From contig DUES01000157.1 in the NCBI GenBank assembly GCA_011192055.1, positions 1 through 15,149 of the forward strand: a stretch of 15,149 nt of DNA, read 5' to 3'. How positions within the stretch are numbered: the first letter of the stretch is position 1; each line of letters begins with the position of its first letter. The position numbers were made by a program, and so were the translations under genes. This DNA is from Dehalococcoidia bacterium. GTDB taxonomy: Bacteria > Chloroflexota > Dehalococcoidia > Dehalococcoidales > Fen-1064. The notes below the pieces were generated by a model that saw only the letters and a list, made by a program, of their open reading frames with translations, made no database searches and was not told the DNA's origin. Below are positions 6,936-13,919 of the stretch, one piece after another.

Positions 6936-7604
6936 TCATCTCCTGGTATTGGAACGTGTGCGGGCGTTCAGGATGAGCTGGGTACGCCTTATCGACCGTG
7001 GATGTTCAGGATAACCCAGGGCGGCAGCAACCTGCTCCGGTCTCCCCGAACCATTACTGTCACAACGCAGCCTCATACCGATTTTGCATCCCCCGGGCTC
7101 CTGTCCCACCAGCCAGACGTCATCAATCAGTGCCCTGAGGTCATAGTCGCGTCGCCCGGTATCCCGGTAGTGATGCCAGGGAAGTCTGTCAGCTTCCAGG
7201 ACACGGGAAATGTCTGCCTCAATTCCGGCTGCGTCCTTATCCGTTTCGATATCTACCTCGTACTCGGCAAAACGCAACTGTGACTGCAGTGAAGGTATTA
7301 TCGGTGCTATTGGATAGACGTCACCAATTACTATACCGGCGGGCAACTGCTGACCGGCGGCTGCGGCAAACCAGTGCGGTGAGACCTGGTTTGCAACCGT
7401 GATGTCCATCAATTCAACGTCGCTGGTAACACCCACTGAAAGCGGTGCTGCCAGGGATATCCTGGGATGAGGACTGAATCCCTCGGTATAAGCCATCTTT
7501 ATTTGCGCGCGCCGCAGCGCCCTGTCCCACAACCTGATAATATCCAGGTGGGATATAAATTTAAGCTCGTTTCCCCGACTGAACCTAATCCGAAGTCGCT
7601 GCAT
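6936..7604 (-). CDS. DUF2344 / TIGR03936-type radical-SAM-associated protein
   Basis: 222 residues. The N-terminus (LRIRFSRGNELKFISHLDIIRLWDRALRRAQIKMAYTEGFSPHPRISLAAPLSVGVTSDVELMDI) is the hallmark of DUF2344. In many anaerobes this domain is fused to, or encoded beside, a B12-binding radical SAM protein; the biochemical role is not established, and a link to RNA modification has been suggested because of its gene neighbours. Here no radical SAM gene is adjacent; instead tilS follows. The ATG at 7604 lies inside the 3' end of the CNNM gene (20-nt overlap) and is preceded by GGGAGG only 3 nt away, so translational coupling is likely. Confidence 0.88.
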   Translation of the reverse strand: MQRLRIRFSRGNELKFISHLDIIRLWDRALRRAQIKMAYTEGFSPHPRISLAAPLSVGVTSDVELMDITVANQVSPHWFAAAAGQQLPAGIVIGDVYPIAPIIPSLQSQLRFAEYEVDIETDKDAAGIEADISRVLEADRLPWHHYRDTGRRDYDLRALIDDVWLVGQEPGGCKIGMRLRCDSNGSGRPEQVAAALGYPEHPRSIRRTQLILNARTRSNTRR

Positions 7605-8862
7605 GTTCCTCCCTGGTCAGGACAATCCGTTCTATCTTGACCCCGCGCATCTCGGAGACCACCAGTGTCATGTCCTTGTATCTTATCTGCTCGTTCGGCC
7701 GGGGAATACGTCTCAGGGTATTAAGCACAAATCCGGCCACGGTATCATACTCGCCTTCGGGAAGTCCCAGTTCCATCTCTTCGTTGGCTTCCTCGATACG
7801 CATCCCGCCGTCAATCTCAAACGTGTAGGCGTTAATTTCTTCGTAGTCTTTCTCTACCGCCGCCAGTTCATCACCAACCTCACCAACAATTTCCTCGACC
7901 AGTCTGCTTAGCATGATAATACCGGACGTACCGCCAAATTCATCAACAACCACTGCCATACGGTAGTTGCTGTCCCGCATCTCGTTAAACAATTCACTGA
8001 TCAGCTTGGATTCCGGTGTGAAATATGCCGGCCGGAGTAACTCGTCAATCGGGCTTGACCGCGTAACTGCTCCCTTTGCCTGGCCCATCAGTACATCCTT
8101 GATAGCCAGAATACCTATCACGTTGTCCATATTTTCATCAAACACCGGAAAGCGCGACCTCGGGAACTGGGCATAAAGTGTAAGAAATTCGGACACCTTG
8201 GAACCCTTTTCTATGGCAACCACCTCAGGACGCGGCACCATTACTTCCTGCACTCTTCGGTCACCGAAATCAAATACCTTGTGCAGCATCCTGGCTTCGG
8301 CTTCTTCTACTGTCCCCTCCCGGTGTCCCACCGTAATCATGTTGCGGATTTCCGCTTCACCGGCCAGGGACCTCGGTACAGGTGTTCCGCCCAGCAACCT
8401 GCTCAGACCGGAAGCAATCCAGCTTAGTACTACCACGAATGGCAAGGACATCCAAAGGAGCCACTCTATCGGTCTGGCAAAAAGTAATGACATACGCTCG
8501 GAATACTGTGTAGCTATTGTCTTGGGAATGGTTTCGCTGAATACCAGTAATATGATAGTAACACCCACGGTGGCAACGAGTACACCCTGCTCTTCCGGCA
8601 GGTATTTAATTGCCAGCGCGGTAGCAAGTGCTGCCCCGGCAGTATTCACCAGGTTATTCCCGAGCAGAATGACGGACAATAACCTTTCCGGACGATTTAT
8701 CAGCCGGTATACCCTGTCAGCCCCTTTTACTTTGGTGCTTAGCAGGTGTTCAATCTTTACCCGCTGAAGAAAGAAAAACGCCACCTCTGAACTACTGAAA
8801 AATGCAGACAGCATGAAGCATAGCACCAAGAGCACGATAAATAGTATCTCAATACCGGACAT
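7585..8862 (-). CDS. CNNM/CorC-HlyC family transporter-like protein, copy 1 (DUF21 + CBS pair + CorC_HlyC domain)
   Basis: 425 residues. An N-terminal DUF21 (CNNM) membrane domain, residues 1-160, has the FFSSSEVAFF first helix, RPERLLSVILLGNNLVNTAGAALAT, and FSETIPKTIA, which holds the conserved E-x-x-P-K helix break. A CBS pair (about 195-325) includes VMVPRPEVVAIE, SRFPVFDENMDNVIGILAIKDVL, and YRMAVVVDEFGGTSGIIMLSRLVEEIVGEVGDE. A CorC_HlyC transporter-associated domain closes the protein. The family is linked to Mg2+ (and other divalent cation) export, with the CBS pair as nucleotide/Mg sensor. ATG 8862 is preferred over TTG 8883 because a GAGGCTGGGA stretch precedes it by about 9 nt. It lies 50 bp after its paralogue, with which it aligns over the whole length. 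Confidence 0.93.
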   Translation of the reverse strand: MSGIEILFIVLLVLCFMLSAFFSSSEVAFFFLQRVKIEHLLSTKVKGADRVYRLINRPERLLSVILLGNNLVNTAGAALATALAIKYLPEEQGVLVATVGVTIILLVFSETIPKTIATQYSERMSLLFARPIEWLLWMSLPFVVVLSWIASGLSRLLGGTPVPRSLAGEAEIRNMITVGHREGTVEEAEARMLHKVFDFGDRRVQEVMVPRPEVVAIEKGSKVSEFLTLYAQFPRSRFPVFDENMDNVIGILAIKDVLMGQAKGAVTRSSPIDELLRPAYFTPESKLISELFNEMRDSNYRMAVVVDEFGGTSGIIMLSRLVEEIVGEVGDELAAVEKDYEEINAYTFEIDGGMRIEEANEEMELGLPEGEYDTVAGFVLNTLRRIPRPNEQIRYKDMTLVVSEMRGVKIERIVLTREEHAATSD

Positions 8863-8912
8863 ACTACTAAATCCCAGCCTCAACAGGCTTGAAGTTCTCG
8901 TTGAGACAAGTA

Positions 8913-10187
8913 CTAACTGTTAGTCCTGCCATGACCTTCCTTAGTTATCAGTATTTTCTCAACCTTCATGCCGCGCATTTCAGTAATGACTATTTTAACG
9001 TCCTTATATCGCAGTTGTTCATTGGCCCTGGGTATTCGTCCGAGCAGATACAGGATGAAACCGGCTACCGTCTCATAGTCACCTTCGGGAAATTCCAGTT
9101 CCAGCTCCTCGTTGGCTTCTTCAATCCGCATGCCACCATCCACCTGGAAGGTATTGGCATTAATAATCTCGTAGTCCTTTTCTACCAGTGCAAGCTCATC
9201 TCCCACCGGGCCTACAATCTCTTCCACCAACCGTGTCAGACTGACGATACCTGCAGTGCCCCCGTACTCGTCAACCACTACTGCCATCCGGTAGTTATGG
9301 TCACGCAGTTCGGAGAAAAGCTCGTTTATCCGGTTGGTCTCCGGTGTGAAGTGTGCCGGACGGACGAGGTCATCAATGGTATCCTGTTTGCTGGCACCAC
9401 CCTTCGCCTGGGCCATGAGAACGTCCTTAATTGCCAGGATACCGACAACGCTGTCCATGTTTTCGTCATAAACCGGGAAGCGTGACAGCGGATGCTCCGC
9501 ATACAGGTCAAGAAATTCCGTAATTTTTGAACCCTGCTCTATCGCCACTACCTCCGGTCGGGGTACCATCACCTCGCGGACCGGCCGGTCACCGAACTCA
9601 AATACCTTGTCCAGCAGTTCCGCTTCGGCATCCTCCATCTCCCCCTGCCTCTGCCCCAGTGATATCATGGTGCGGATTTCATCGTCACTTACCAGGGAAC
9701 CCGGCACAGGTTTTACCCCGACAAGCTTGCTGAACCGTGAGGCTATCCAGCTCAGAACTACCACAAAGGGTGTGAATAACCATGCAACCATTTCAAGGGG
9801 ACGGCCGAAAGTGAGAGCCAGACGTTCCGTGTGCAGGGCGGCAAATGTCTTGGGGGTTGTTTCACAGAATATCAGCAGGATTATGGTTAAACCTACAGTG
9901 GAAATCAGAACACCATGGTTTGGCCATATGTTAATGGCCAGCGTCGTAGCCAGGGCGGTAGCAGCCGTATTGACGAAGGTATTGCCAAGCAAGACTGTAG
10001 AAAGCAACCGTTCCGGACGGCGCAACAGTCTCGCCACCCGGGCTGCTCCCCCCACCTTGGCATCCACAAGGTACTCCAGCCTTAACTTCTGCAAGGAAAT
10101 ATAGGCTGTTTCCGAACTGGAAAAGAAGGCGGAAAACAGTAAGAAAACAATGAGAAGCGCTAGATATAGCGGTAAGATGCTACCCAG
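8913..10187 (-). CDS. CNNM/CorC-HlyC family transporter-like protein, copy 2, probable CTG start
   Basis: 424 residues if started at CTG 10187. It has the same architecture as its downstream neighbour: DUF21 membrane domain (LFSAFFSSSETAYISLQKLRLEYLV, RPERLLSTVLLGNTFVNTAATALAT, FCETTPKTFA), CBS pair (VMVPRPEVVAIEQGSK, SRFPVYDENMDSVVGILAIKDVL, YRMAVVVDEYGGTAGIV) and CorC_HlyC domain. By eye roughly 60-65% of residues match the paralogue in the CBS half. The frame contains no ATG, GTG or TTG between the upstream TGA and a TTG 31 codons in, which would cut off the first membrane helix. CTG 10187 follows GAGGTGA by 6 nt and lies 22 residues before the end of FSAFF, exactly like the paralogue's ATG. 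Its promoter is divergent from tsaD. Function: probable divalent-cation (Mg2+) transport or its control at the membrane. Confidence 0.9.
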   Translation of the reverse strand: MGSILPLYLALLIVFLLFSAFFSSSETAYISLQKLRLEYLVDAKVGGAARVARLLRRPERLLSTVLLGNTFVNTAATALATTLAINIWPNHGVLISTVGLTIILLIFCETTPKTFAALHTERLALTFGRPLEMVAWLFTPFVVVLSWIASRFSKLVGVKPVPGSLVSDDEIRTMISLGQRQGEMEDAEAELLDKVFEFGDRPVREVMVPRPEVVAIEQGSKITEFLDLYAEHPLSRFPVYDENMDSVVGILAIKDVLMAQAKGGASKQDTIDDLVRPAHFTPETNRINELFSELRDHNYRMAVVVDEYGGTAGIVSLTRLVEEIVGPVGDELALVEKDYEIINANTFQVDGGMRIEEANEELELEFPEGDYETVAGFILYLLGRIPRANEQLRYKDVKIVITEMRGMKVEKILITKEGHGRTNS

Positions 10188-10193
10188 ATACCA

Positions 10194-10200
10194 TCACCTC
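10194..10200 (-). promoter_or_regulatory. Shine-Dalgarno supporting the CTG start of CNNM copy 2
   Basis: GAGGTGA on the minus strand, 6 nt before CTG 10187. An overlapping ATG (inside GTGATGG) is only 2-3 nt away from the site and hits a TAG after four codons in its frame. Confidence 0.65.
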
Positions 10201-10233
10201 TTGGGTACCAGGATTCATGTAAACGACAGCATA

Positions 10234-10262
10234 ATCATATCACCGGTAAGCAAAGGTGTCAA
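10234..10262 (-). promoter_or_regulatory. Sigma70-type promoter for the CNNM-DUF2344-tilS block
   Basis: On the minus strand, a perfect TTGACA (10257-10262), a 17-nt spacer and TATGAT (10234-10239). The expected leader before CTG 10187 is about 40 nt. It runs divergently from the tsaD promoter within the same 121-bp gap. Confidence 0.8.
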
Positions 10263-10271
10263 AGAAGTTCA

Positions 10272-10300
10272 TTATCCTACCACACTCTCTATGATATAAT
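10272..10300 (+). promoter_or_regulatory. tsaD promoter (consensus -10, weak -35)
   Basis: TATAAT at 10295-10300 is perfect; the -35 region 17 nt upstream (TTATCC, 10272-10277) is weak. The box ends 8 nt before the tsaD ATG, so transcription should begin within a base or two of the start codon. Confidence 0.6.
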
Positions 10301-10308
10301 CCAGTTAT

Positions 10309-11286
10309 ATGAAAATTCTGGGTATTGAAACATCCTGCGACGAAACGGCCGCCGCTATTGTCGAAGACGGTAAAAAGATACTGTCCAACCGGATTTCATC
10401 GCAGGTGGAGATTCACTCACGCTACGGCGGAATCGTCCCCGAGGTTGCTTCCCGGCAGCACACTCTCAGTATCATTCCCGTAATCAGGCAGGCGATGACT
10501 GATGCGGGCACCGACTGGGATGATATTGACGGCATCGCAGTCACCATCGGTCCCGGGCTGGCCGGTTCACTACTTACGGGCGTTAATGCCGCCAAGGCAA
10601 TCAGCTTCGCCCGCGGTCTGCCGCTAACGGGCGTAAACCACCTCGAAGGTCATATATATGCCAACTGGCTGAGTGAAGGCAGCCTCGATTTTCCACTGGT
10701 CTGCCTTATCGTCTCCGGAGGACATACCGACCTCGTGCTGGTACGCGGTCACCGCGACTACGTTCTGCTCGGTCAGACCAGGGATGACGCCGCCGGTGAG
10801 GCATTCGATAAGGCGGCACGCCTTCTCGGCCTCGGCTATCCCGGCGGTCCTGCCATCGAAAAAGCGGCAAGATCGGGAAATCCTTCCCTGCAGTTGCCCC
10901 GGGCGTGGCTCAGGGGGACCCATGATTTCAGCTTCAGTGGCGTTAAGACCGCTCTGCTGCGTATCGTCGAAGACGGCGGTATATCATCTCCGGCAGACGC
11001 CGCCGCCAGTTTTCAGGAGGCGGTTGTCGACGTCCTGGTAACCAAGACAGTTACTGCAGCCGGTGAGTACCCCGTTAACCAGGTCCTGCTCGCCGGAGGA
11101 GTTGCCGCCAACAGCTCACTGCGGCAGACCCTGATTGATACCTCACCGCTGCCGGTACTGGTACCCGAACCTGTCTTTTGTACGGACAACGCCGCCATGA
11201 TAGCAGCCTGCGGTTATTTCCAGTTCTGCGCCGGTGAAACAGCTGACCCTGACCTGGACATCATCCCCAATCTCAGGCTGTCCTGA
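10309..11286 (+). CDS. tsaD: tRNA N6-adenosine threonylcarbamoyltransferase
   Basis: 325 residues, slightly short of the usual 335-340. Transfers the threonylcarbamoyl group from TC-AMP to A37 of ANN-decoding tRNAs, working with TsaB and TsaE, which are not in this window. Signatures: N-terminal [16 protein letters not shown]; the metal-binding HLEGH with His111 and His115; [63 protein letters not shown]; and [13 protein letters not shown] with the second metal-site Asp. No Shine-Dalgarno precedes ATG 10309, and the -10 box is 8 nt away, so translation of a leaderless mRNA is likely. The last 73 bp overlap the tail of the convergent DUF2851 gene. Confidence 0.97.
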   Translation: MKILGIETSCDETAAAIVEDGKKILSNRISSQVEIHSRYGGIVPEVASRQHTLSIIPVIRQAMTDAGTDWDDIDGIAVTIGPGLAGSLLTGVNAAKAISFARGLPLTGVNHLEGHIYANWLSEGSLDFPLVCLIVSGGHTDLVLVRGHRDYVLLGQTRDDAAGEAFDKAARLLGLGYPGGPAIEKAARSGNPSLQLPRAWLRGTHDFSFSGVKTALLRIVEDGGISSPADAAASFQEAVVDVLVTKTVTAAGEYPVNQVLLAGGVAANSSLRQTLIDTSPLPVLVPEPVFCTDNAAMIAACGYFQFCAGETADPDLDIIPNLRLS

Positions 11287-12668
11287 AGAGGAACGGAGGA
11301 GTTTTTTCTTTTACCGTTTACCCGCGAAACCTGTCCCAGTTCACAGTCCGGGCATTTCCCCCGTATGCACCTCGTTTTATAGATGTGGAGTAACCCCTGC
11401 TGCCTCCGTGCGGAATGTATCAGAGTATTGGTCACTCCGAACTGGGCTTTCATGTGCTTTTCCACGGTATTCACGGCCAGCCGGGGATAACCACCGTAGA
11501 TGGCCAGTGCCTCTGCGGCCAGGTCCGACCGGCCGGCAGACTGACCCCGGGCAAACATAAAGGGCAGCAGAACATTGACCACGATATCGGCAGCCCGCTG
11601 CCTGCCCAGCAGGACCGGGCTGCTTGTCAGGCTTCCCCAGCCAAAATCAAACCGGTTCGCCCAGTACCCGCCGGCATTGACCACCAGCCTGTTTTCCAGC
11701 TTCAGACGGTCAACACCCATCCACGGTTCCTTCTCCGGACTGTCCAGCAGCCCGCTCAGCAGTCCGTTTTCCCGGTAACGACAGACCAGGTAGCTCATCG
11801 CCGCCAGCCGGCGGACAGGAGAGTTGTTCGGTCTTACACGAAAGAGGTGCCACTCATCCGGGGACATAACCTCCGCGTCACCGAACGTATTCCACAGGTC
11901 TTCAAGCCCGGCCACACAATCATCATCCAGCCTGTCTCTGCGTTTGTCGCCCCACCGCTGCCCGGGAAGCAGCCCCGCAGTCCCGATCAGGCAGGCCTGG
12001 ATACTGGCAAGGCATTCTTCGCCGGTACCGGAACGATGTGCTATTTCCTCCAGTTCGTATAACGGGACCCTTTCCGCCAGTTCCAGGAAAGGCAACTTGT
12101 TGTGTGCGTAGCCCAGGGCACCCATAATACCGCGGTACACGACCTGGCCGGGTTCCATCGTCTCCAGGTCGTGATAGCATTCACCAACCCTGTCCAGGAA
12201 CCGTGCCATACCGGCATTATCCAGGAGTTCTCCCAGTCTGTCATCATTACCCGTAAGGACTATCCCCACGCAGGCTGTTGATTCACCGTCGATACTGGAA
12301 TTCACTCCCGAATACCGGTCAAGAGTGACCACCGGTACAGTGCTTCCACTGCTAAGGCGGGTAACGGACCGCCCGTTATGCCGCATGACAACATGCAGCA
12401 CCACCCGGTCGTATGCTGTATCACGGTGGTGACAATGAGCCTGCCAGTCACGGGAGCGAACATGCACCTCTATATCGCCCTGGTATATCCGCTGACCAAT
12501 ACCCACGACAGCATCACAAAAATCGGGGCCCTGCCCGTTGTTGAGCCTTCCCGGATATATCACCCTCACCGGCGCACCATGCACTGTGGTCAGTTCTGCC
12601 CCGCTCCGCACCAGGTGTAACCACAGACTGACCACATCACACTCCGGGATAGTATCTGCCAACCTCAT
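11214..12668 (-). CDS. DUF2851 family protein
   Basis: 484 residues, function unknown. Recognised by [19 protein letters not shown] (41-59), [15 protein letters not shown] (64-78) and [17 protein letters not shown], which form the conserved N-terminal block, and by the late [18 protein letters not shown] and [23 protein letters not shown] segments with Cys434, 439 and 442. The acidic PDF...GDIEVH arrangement loosely recalls a nuclease-type fold, but this is a guess. A basic tail of about 39 residues follows the Cys motif; its last two dozen codons lie antisense to the end of tsaD. ATG 12668 is the first usable start and overlaps the TGA of a 42-codon ORF as ATGA; an AGGGGA stands directly before it. 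Upstream is a promoter carrying the same palindrome as the macro-domain gene's. Confidence 0.85.
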   Translation of the reverse strand: MRLADTIPECDVVSLWLHLVRSGAELTTVHGAPVRVIYPGRLNNGQGPDFCDAVVGIGQRIYQGDIEVHVRSRDWQAHCHHRDTAYDRVVLHVVMRHNGRSVTRLSSGSTVPVVTLDRYSGVNSSIDGESTACVGIVLTGNDDRLGELLDNAGMARFLDRVGECYHDLETMEPGQVVYRGIMGALGYAHNKLPFLELAERVPLYELEEIAHRSGTGEECLASIQACLIGTAGLLPGQRWGDKRRDRLDDDCVAGLEDLWNTFGDAEVMSPDEWHLFRVRPNNSPVRRLAAMSYLVCRYRENGLLSGLLDSPEKEPWMGVDRLKLENRLVVNAGGYWANRFDFGWGSLTSSPVLLGRQRAADIVVNVLLPFMFARGQSAGRSDLAAEALAIYGGYPRLAVNTVEKHMKAQFGVTNTLIHSARRQQGLLHIYKTRCIRGKCPDCELGQVSRVNGKRKNSSVPLQDSLRLGMMSRSGSAVSPAQNWK

Positions 12669-12793
12669 TCCCCTGACGCTGCCGCCTGCAGCAATTCCAT
12701 TCCCGACTGTACCGGTACCCTTCCGGTCTCCCTGATGCCCGGCATGTCAGGACTACCCTGCAAACCAGCACCACCCTGAATATCCTTATCCAT
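12665..12793 (-). CDS. Possible 42-residue upstream ORF, translationally coupled to DUF2851
   Basis: An ORF from ATG 12793 to TGA 12665, rich in Gly, Gln and Ser, with no recognisable domain or signal peptide. In favour: its stop overlaps the DUF2851 start as ATGA, and the region is otherwise an unexplained 125-nt leader. Against: no Shine-Dalgarno before its ATG, low-complexity composition, and the -10 of one of two possible promoters overlaps the ATG, which would put it outside the transcript. It may be a leader peptide or chance. Confidence 0.3.
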   Translation of the reverse strand: MDKDIQGGAGLQGSPDMPGIRETGRVPVQSGMELLQAAASGE

Positions 12794-12820
12794 TACACGT
12801 TTTCGTGTACTATATCACAA
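12792..12820 (-). promoter_or_regulatory. Promoter of the DUF2851 unit with palindromic operator in the spacer
   Basis: On the minus strand, TTGTGA (12815-12820), a 17-nt spacer and TGTAAT (12792-12797). The perfect inverted repeat TACACG-AAAA-CGTGTA (12794-12809) fills most of the spacer and overlaps the -10. An alternative extended -10 (TGaTATAGT, TATAGT at 12809-12814) would place the palindrome over the transcription start. Either way a bound protein would block initiation. Confidence 0.6.
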
Positions 12821-12845
12821 AAAGATACAGCCGCATCGGCGACTG
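12819..12845 (-). terminator. Intrinsic terminator after the macro-domain gene
   Basis: Minus-strand hairpin CAGTCGC-CGAT-GCGGCTG (12828-12845; 7 bp with one G-T pair, 4-nt loop) followed by TATCTTTTT. It starts 15 bp after the macro gene stop, and its T-tract merges with the -35 of the next promoter. Confidence 0.7.
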
Positions 12846-12860
12846 CTGACGTGTTTCTTG

Positions 12861-13385
12861 TTACGGCTGAGACGCCCCGTTATCCTGCCGCTTCAGTTCC
12901 TGCCGGAATACGGTGCAGACCGGCTCATCAAAAAGGACGAATACCACCTGCTCCAGTCCGCTTCCTTCGACCAGGTGCCTCCGCACCTCTCCCAGCATTA
13001 TGCGGGCACATTCCTCAGCCAGAAAACCCCCGACACCCGTACCCAGGGCAGGGAAGACAATACTGCTGAGACCGAGTTCATCCGCCCGGAGCAGACTGTT
13101 TTTCGTCGCCTGCCGGATAAAGTCCGCACTGGTAGAAAGGTCCTGGCCCATAACGGCGGCATGAATCACGTATCGGGACTTGAGTTTACCTGCGGTCGTA
13201 GCAACCGCCTCCCCGACGGAAACAGGCCCTCTGCTTATAGCCTCGGTTTCTATCTCGACCCCGCCAGCCCTCTTCAATGCCCCTGCGACACCACCACCCA
13301 TCCAGAGATGGTTGTTGGCTGCATTCACCAGGGCATCCGCTTCAAAACGGGTTATATCTCCCTGGCTGACCTCAATCGTGCTCAT
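12861..13385 (-). CDS. Macro domain protein (ADP-ribose binding / de-ADP-ribosylation)
   Basis: 174 residues, essentially one macro domain. GDITRFEADALVNAANNHLWMGGGVAGALKRAGG (9-42) holds the Asp10 adenine contact, the NAAN motif (21-24) and the GGGVAGA loop (30-36). VIHAAVMG and FPALGTGVGGF supply the distal-ribose and phosphate-binding loops. Macro domains of this class bind ADP-ribose and often hydrolyse O-acetyl-ADP-ribose or ADP-ribosylated protein or nucleic acid; activity is inferred from the family. ATG 13385 is preferred over GTG 13424 because GGGAG lies 6-7 nt before it and because the GTG overlaps the promoter. It is a single-gene transcript with its own operator-bearing promoter and terminator. 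No ADP-ribosyltransferase partner is visible. Confidence 0.95.
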   Translation of the reverse strand: MSTIEVSQGDITRFEADALVNAANNHLWMGGGVAGALKRAGGVEIETEAISRGPVSVGEAVATTAGKLKSRYVIHAAVMGQDLSTSADFIRQATKNSLLRADELGLSSIVFPALGTGVGGFLAEECARIMLGEVRRHLVEGSGLEQVVFVLFDEPVCTVFRQELKRQDNGASQP

Positions 13386-13415
13386 AGCCGTCTCCCGGTC
13401 TCCCCCTCTGTGCTT

Positions 13416-13444
13416 ACAATACACGTATCCGTGTATCCTGTCAA
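13416..13444 (-). promoter_or_regulatory. Promoter of the macro-domain gene with palindromic operator in the spacer
   Basis: On the minus strand, a perfect TTGACA (13439-13444), a 17-nt spacer and TATTGT (13416-13421). The 18-bp inverted repeat ATACACG-N4-CGTGTAT (13419-13436) occupies the spacer and overlaps the -10. Its core, TACACG-N4-CGTGTA, is identical to the palindrome in the DUF2851 promoter. Confidence 0.8.
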
Positions 13445-13457
13445 GCCCGTATTCCGT

Positions 13458-13486
13458 TTTACACTCATCTCTCCGTATGGTATAAT
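13458..13486 (+). promoter_or_regulatory. rpsO-pnp promoter
   Basis: TTTACA (13458-13463), a 17-nt spacer and a perfect TATAAT (13481-13486) on the plus strand. The predicted start near 13493 gives a leader of about 38 nt to the rpsO TTG. Confidence 0.8.
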
Positions 13487-13530
13487 TTATTGACTTTCGA
13501 GTACAGGATTTATTAACTCAGGAGCATAAT

Positions 13531-13794
13531 TTGAACAAGGCTAAAAAGAAAGCAATCATAGAAAAGTACGCTCTCCATGAAGGAGACAGCGGGTCAACCG
13601 AGGTACAGGTAGCGATACTCACCGATAGAATTAACCAGTTGACCGGACATATGGTAGCCAACCGGCATGACTATGGCACACAGCGCGGCCTGATAGGCCT
13701 GGTAGTGCAACGAAGAAGGCTGCTATCCTACCTGAGCCGGGAAAATGTGCGCCGCTACCACACCCTGATAAAGAGCCTGGGATTGCGCAAGTAA
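13531..13794 (+). CDS. rpsO: 30S ribosomal protein S15 (uS15)
   Basis: 87 residues against the usual 88-89. Primary 16S rRNA-binding protein that organises the platform of the 30S subunit. The family core is plain: HEGDSGSTEVQVAILTDRINQLTGHM, DYGTQRGLIGLVVQRRRLLSYL and VRRYHTLIKSLGLRK. The start is TTG at 13531, preceded by AGGAG (13520-13524) with 6-nt spacing; no ATG is available. The N-terminus is Lys-rich and a few residues different from the common MALT.. form. The position immediately before pnp is the classical bacterial order. Confidence 0.98.
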   Translation: MNKAKKKAIIEKYALHEGDSGSTEVQVAILTDRINQLTGHMVANRHDYGTQRGLIGLVVQRRRLLSYLSRENVRRYHTLIKSLGLRK

Positions 13795-13812
13795 AGACTT
13801 CATAGCACTCTT

Positions 13813-13833
13813 GCCTGTGCAGTTATCACAGGT
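13813..13833 (+). other. Intergenic hairpin between rpsO and pnp
   Basis: A stem GCCTGTG/CACAGGT (6 bp plus a G-T pair) with a 7-nt loop, 19 bp after the rpsO stop. No T-run follows, so it is more likely an RNA-processing or stability structure than a terminator. In enterobacteria the rpsO-pnp gap carries an RNase III site used in pnp autoregulation; an analogous role here is inference. Confidence 0.45.
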
Positions 13834-13851
13834 AAAGACCGGAAATAACCA

Positions 13852-13865
13852 ATTTATGCATAAAT
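13852..13865. repeat. Perfect 14-bp palindrome ATTTATGCATAAAT in the pnp leader
   Basis: A perfect A/T-rich palindrome with no loop, 55 bp before the pnp start. A further small stem (CTGCG-TCGTAC-CGCAG, 13879-13894) follows before the ribosome binding site. It could be a protein-binding site or part of a structured leader; no function can be assigned. Confidence 0.5.
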
Positions 13866-13909
13866 GTGCAACTACAACCTGCGTCGTACCGCAGATATAG
13901 CCAGCACTA

Positions 13910-13914
13910 GGAGG
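13910..13914 (+). promoter_or_regulatory. Shine-Dalgarno fixing the pnp TTG start
   Basis: GGAGG ends 5 nt before TTG 13920. The nearby ATG at 13915 is out of frame and meets a TAG after three codons, which leaves TTG as the start. Confidence 0.8.
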
Positions 13915-13919
13915 ATGTA

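Noticed and set aside
8863..8883. TTG 8883 as start of CNNM copy 1
   Set aside because: No ribosome binding site before it, whereas ATG 8862 has a GAGGCTGGGA stretch at suitable distance and matches the paralogue.
11415..12062. 215-codon open frame on the plus strand
   Set aside because: Antisense to DUF2851; composition is Pro/Gln/His-rich and without motifs.
13386..13424. GTG 13424 as start of the macro-domain gene
   Set aside because: It lies inside the operator and next to the -10, so would not be transcribed; ATG 13385 has GGGAG upstream and matches the domain start.
12858..13493. 211-codon open frame on the plus strand
   Set aside because: Antisense to the macro-domain gene and running through its promoter and into the rpsO promoter; no protein family resemblance.
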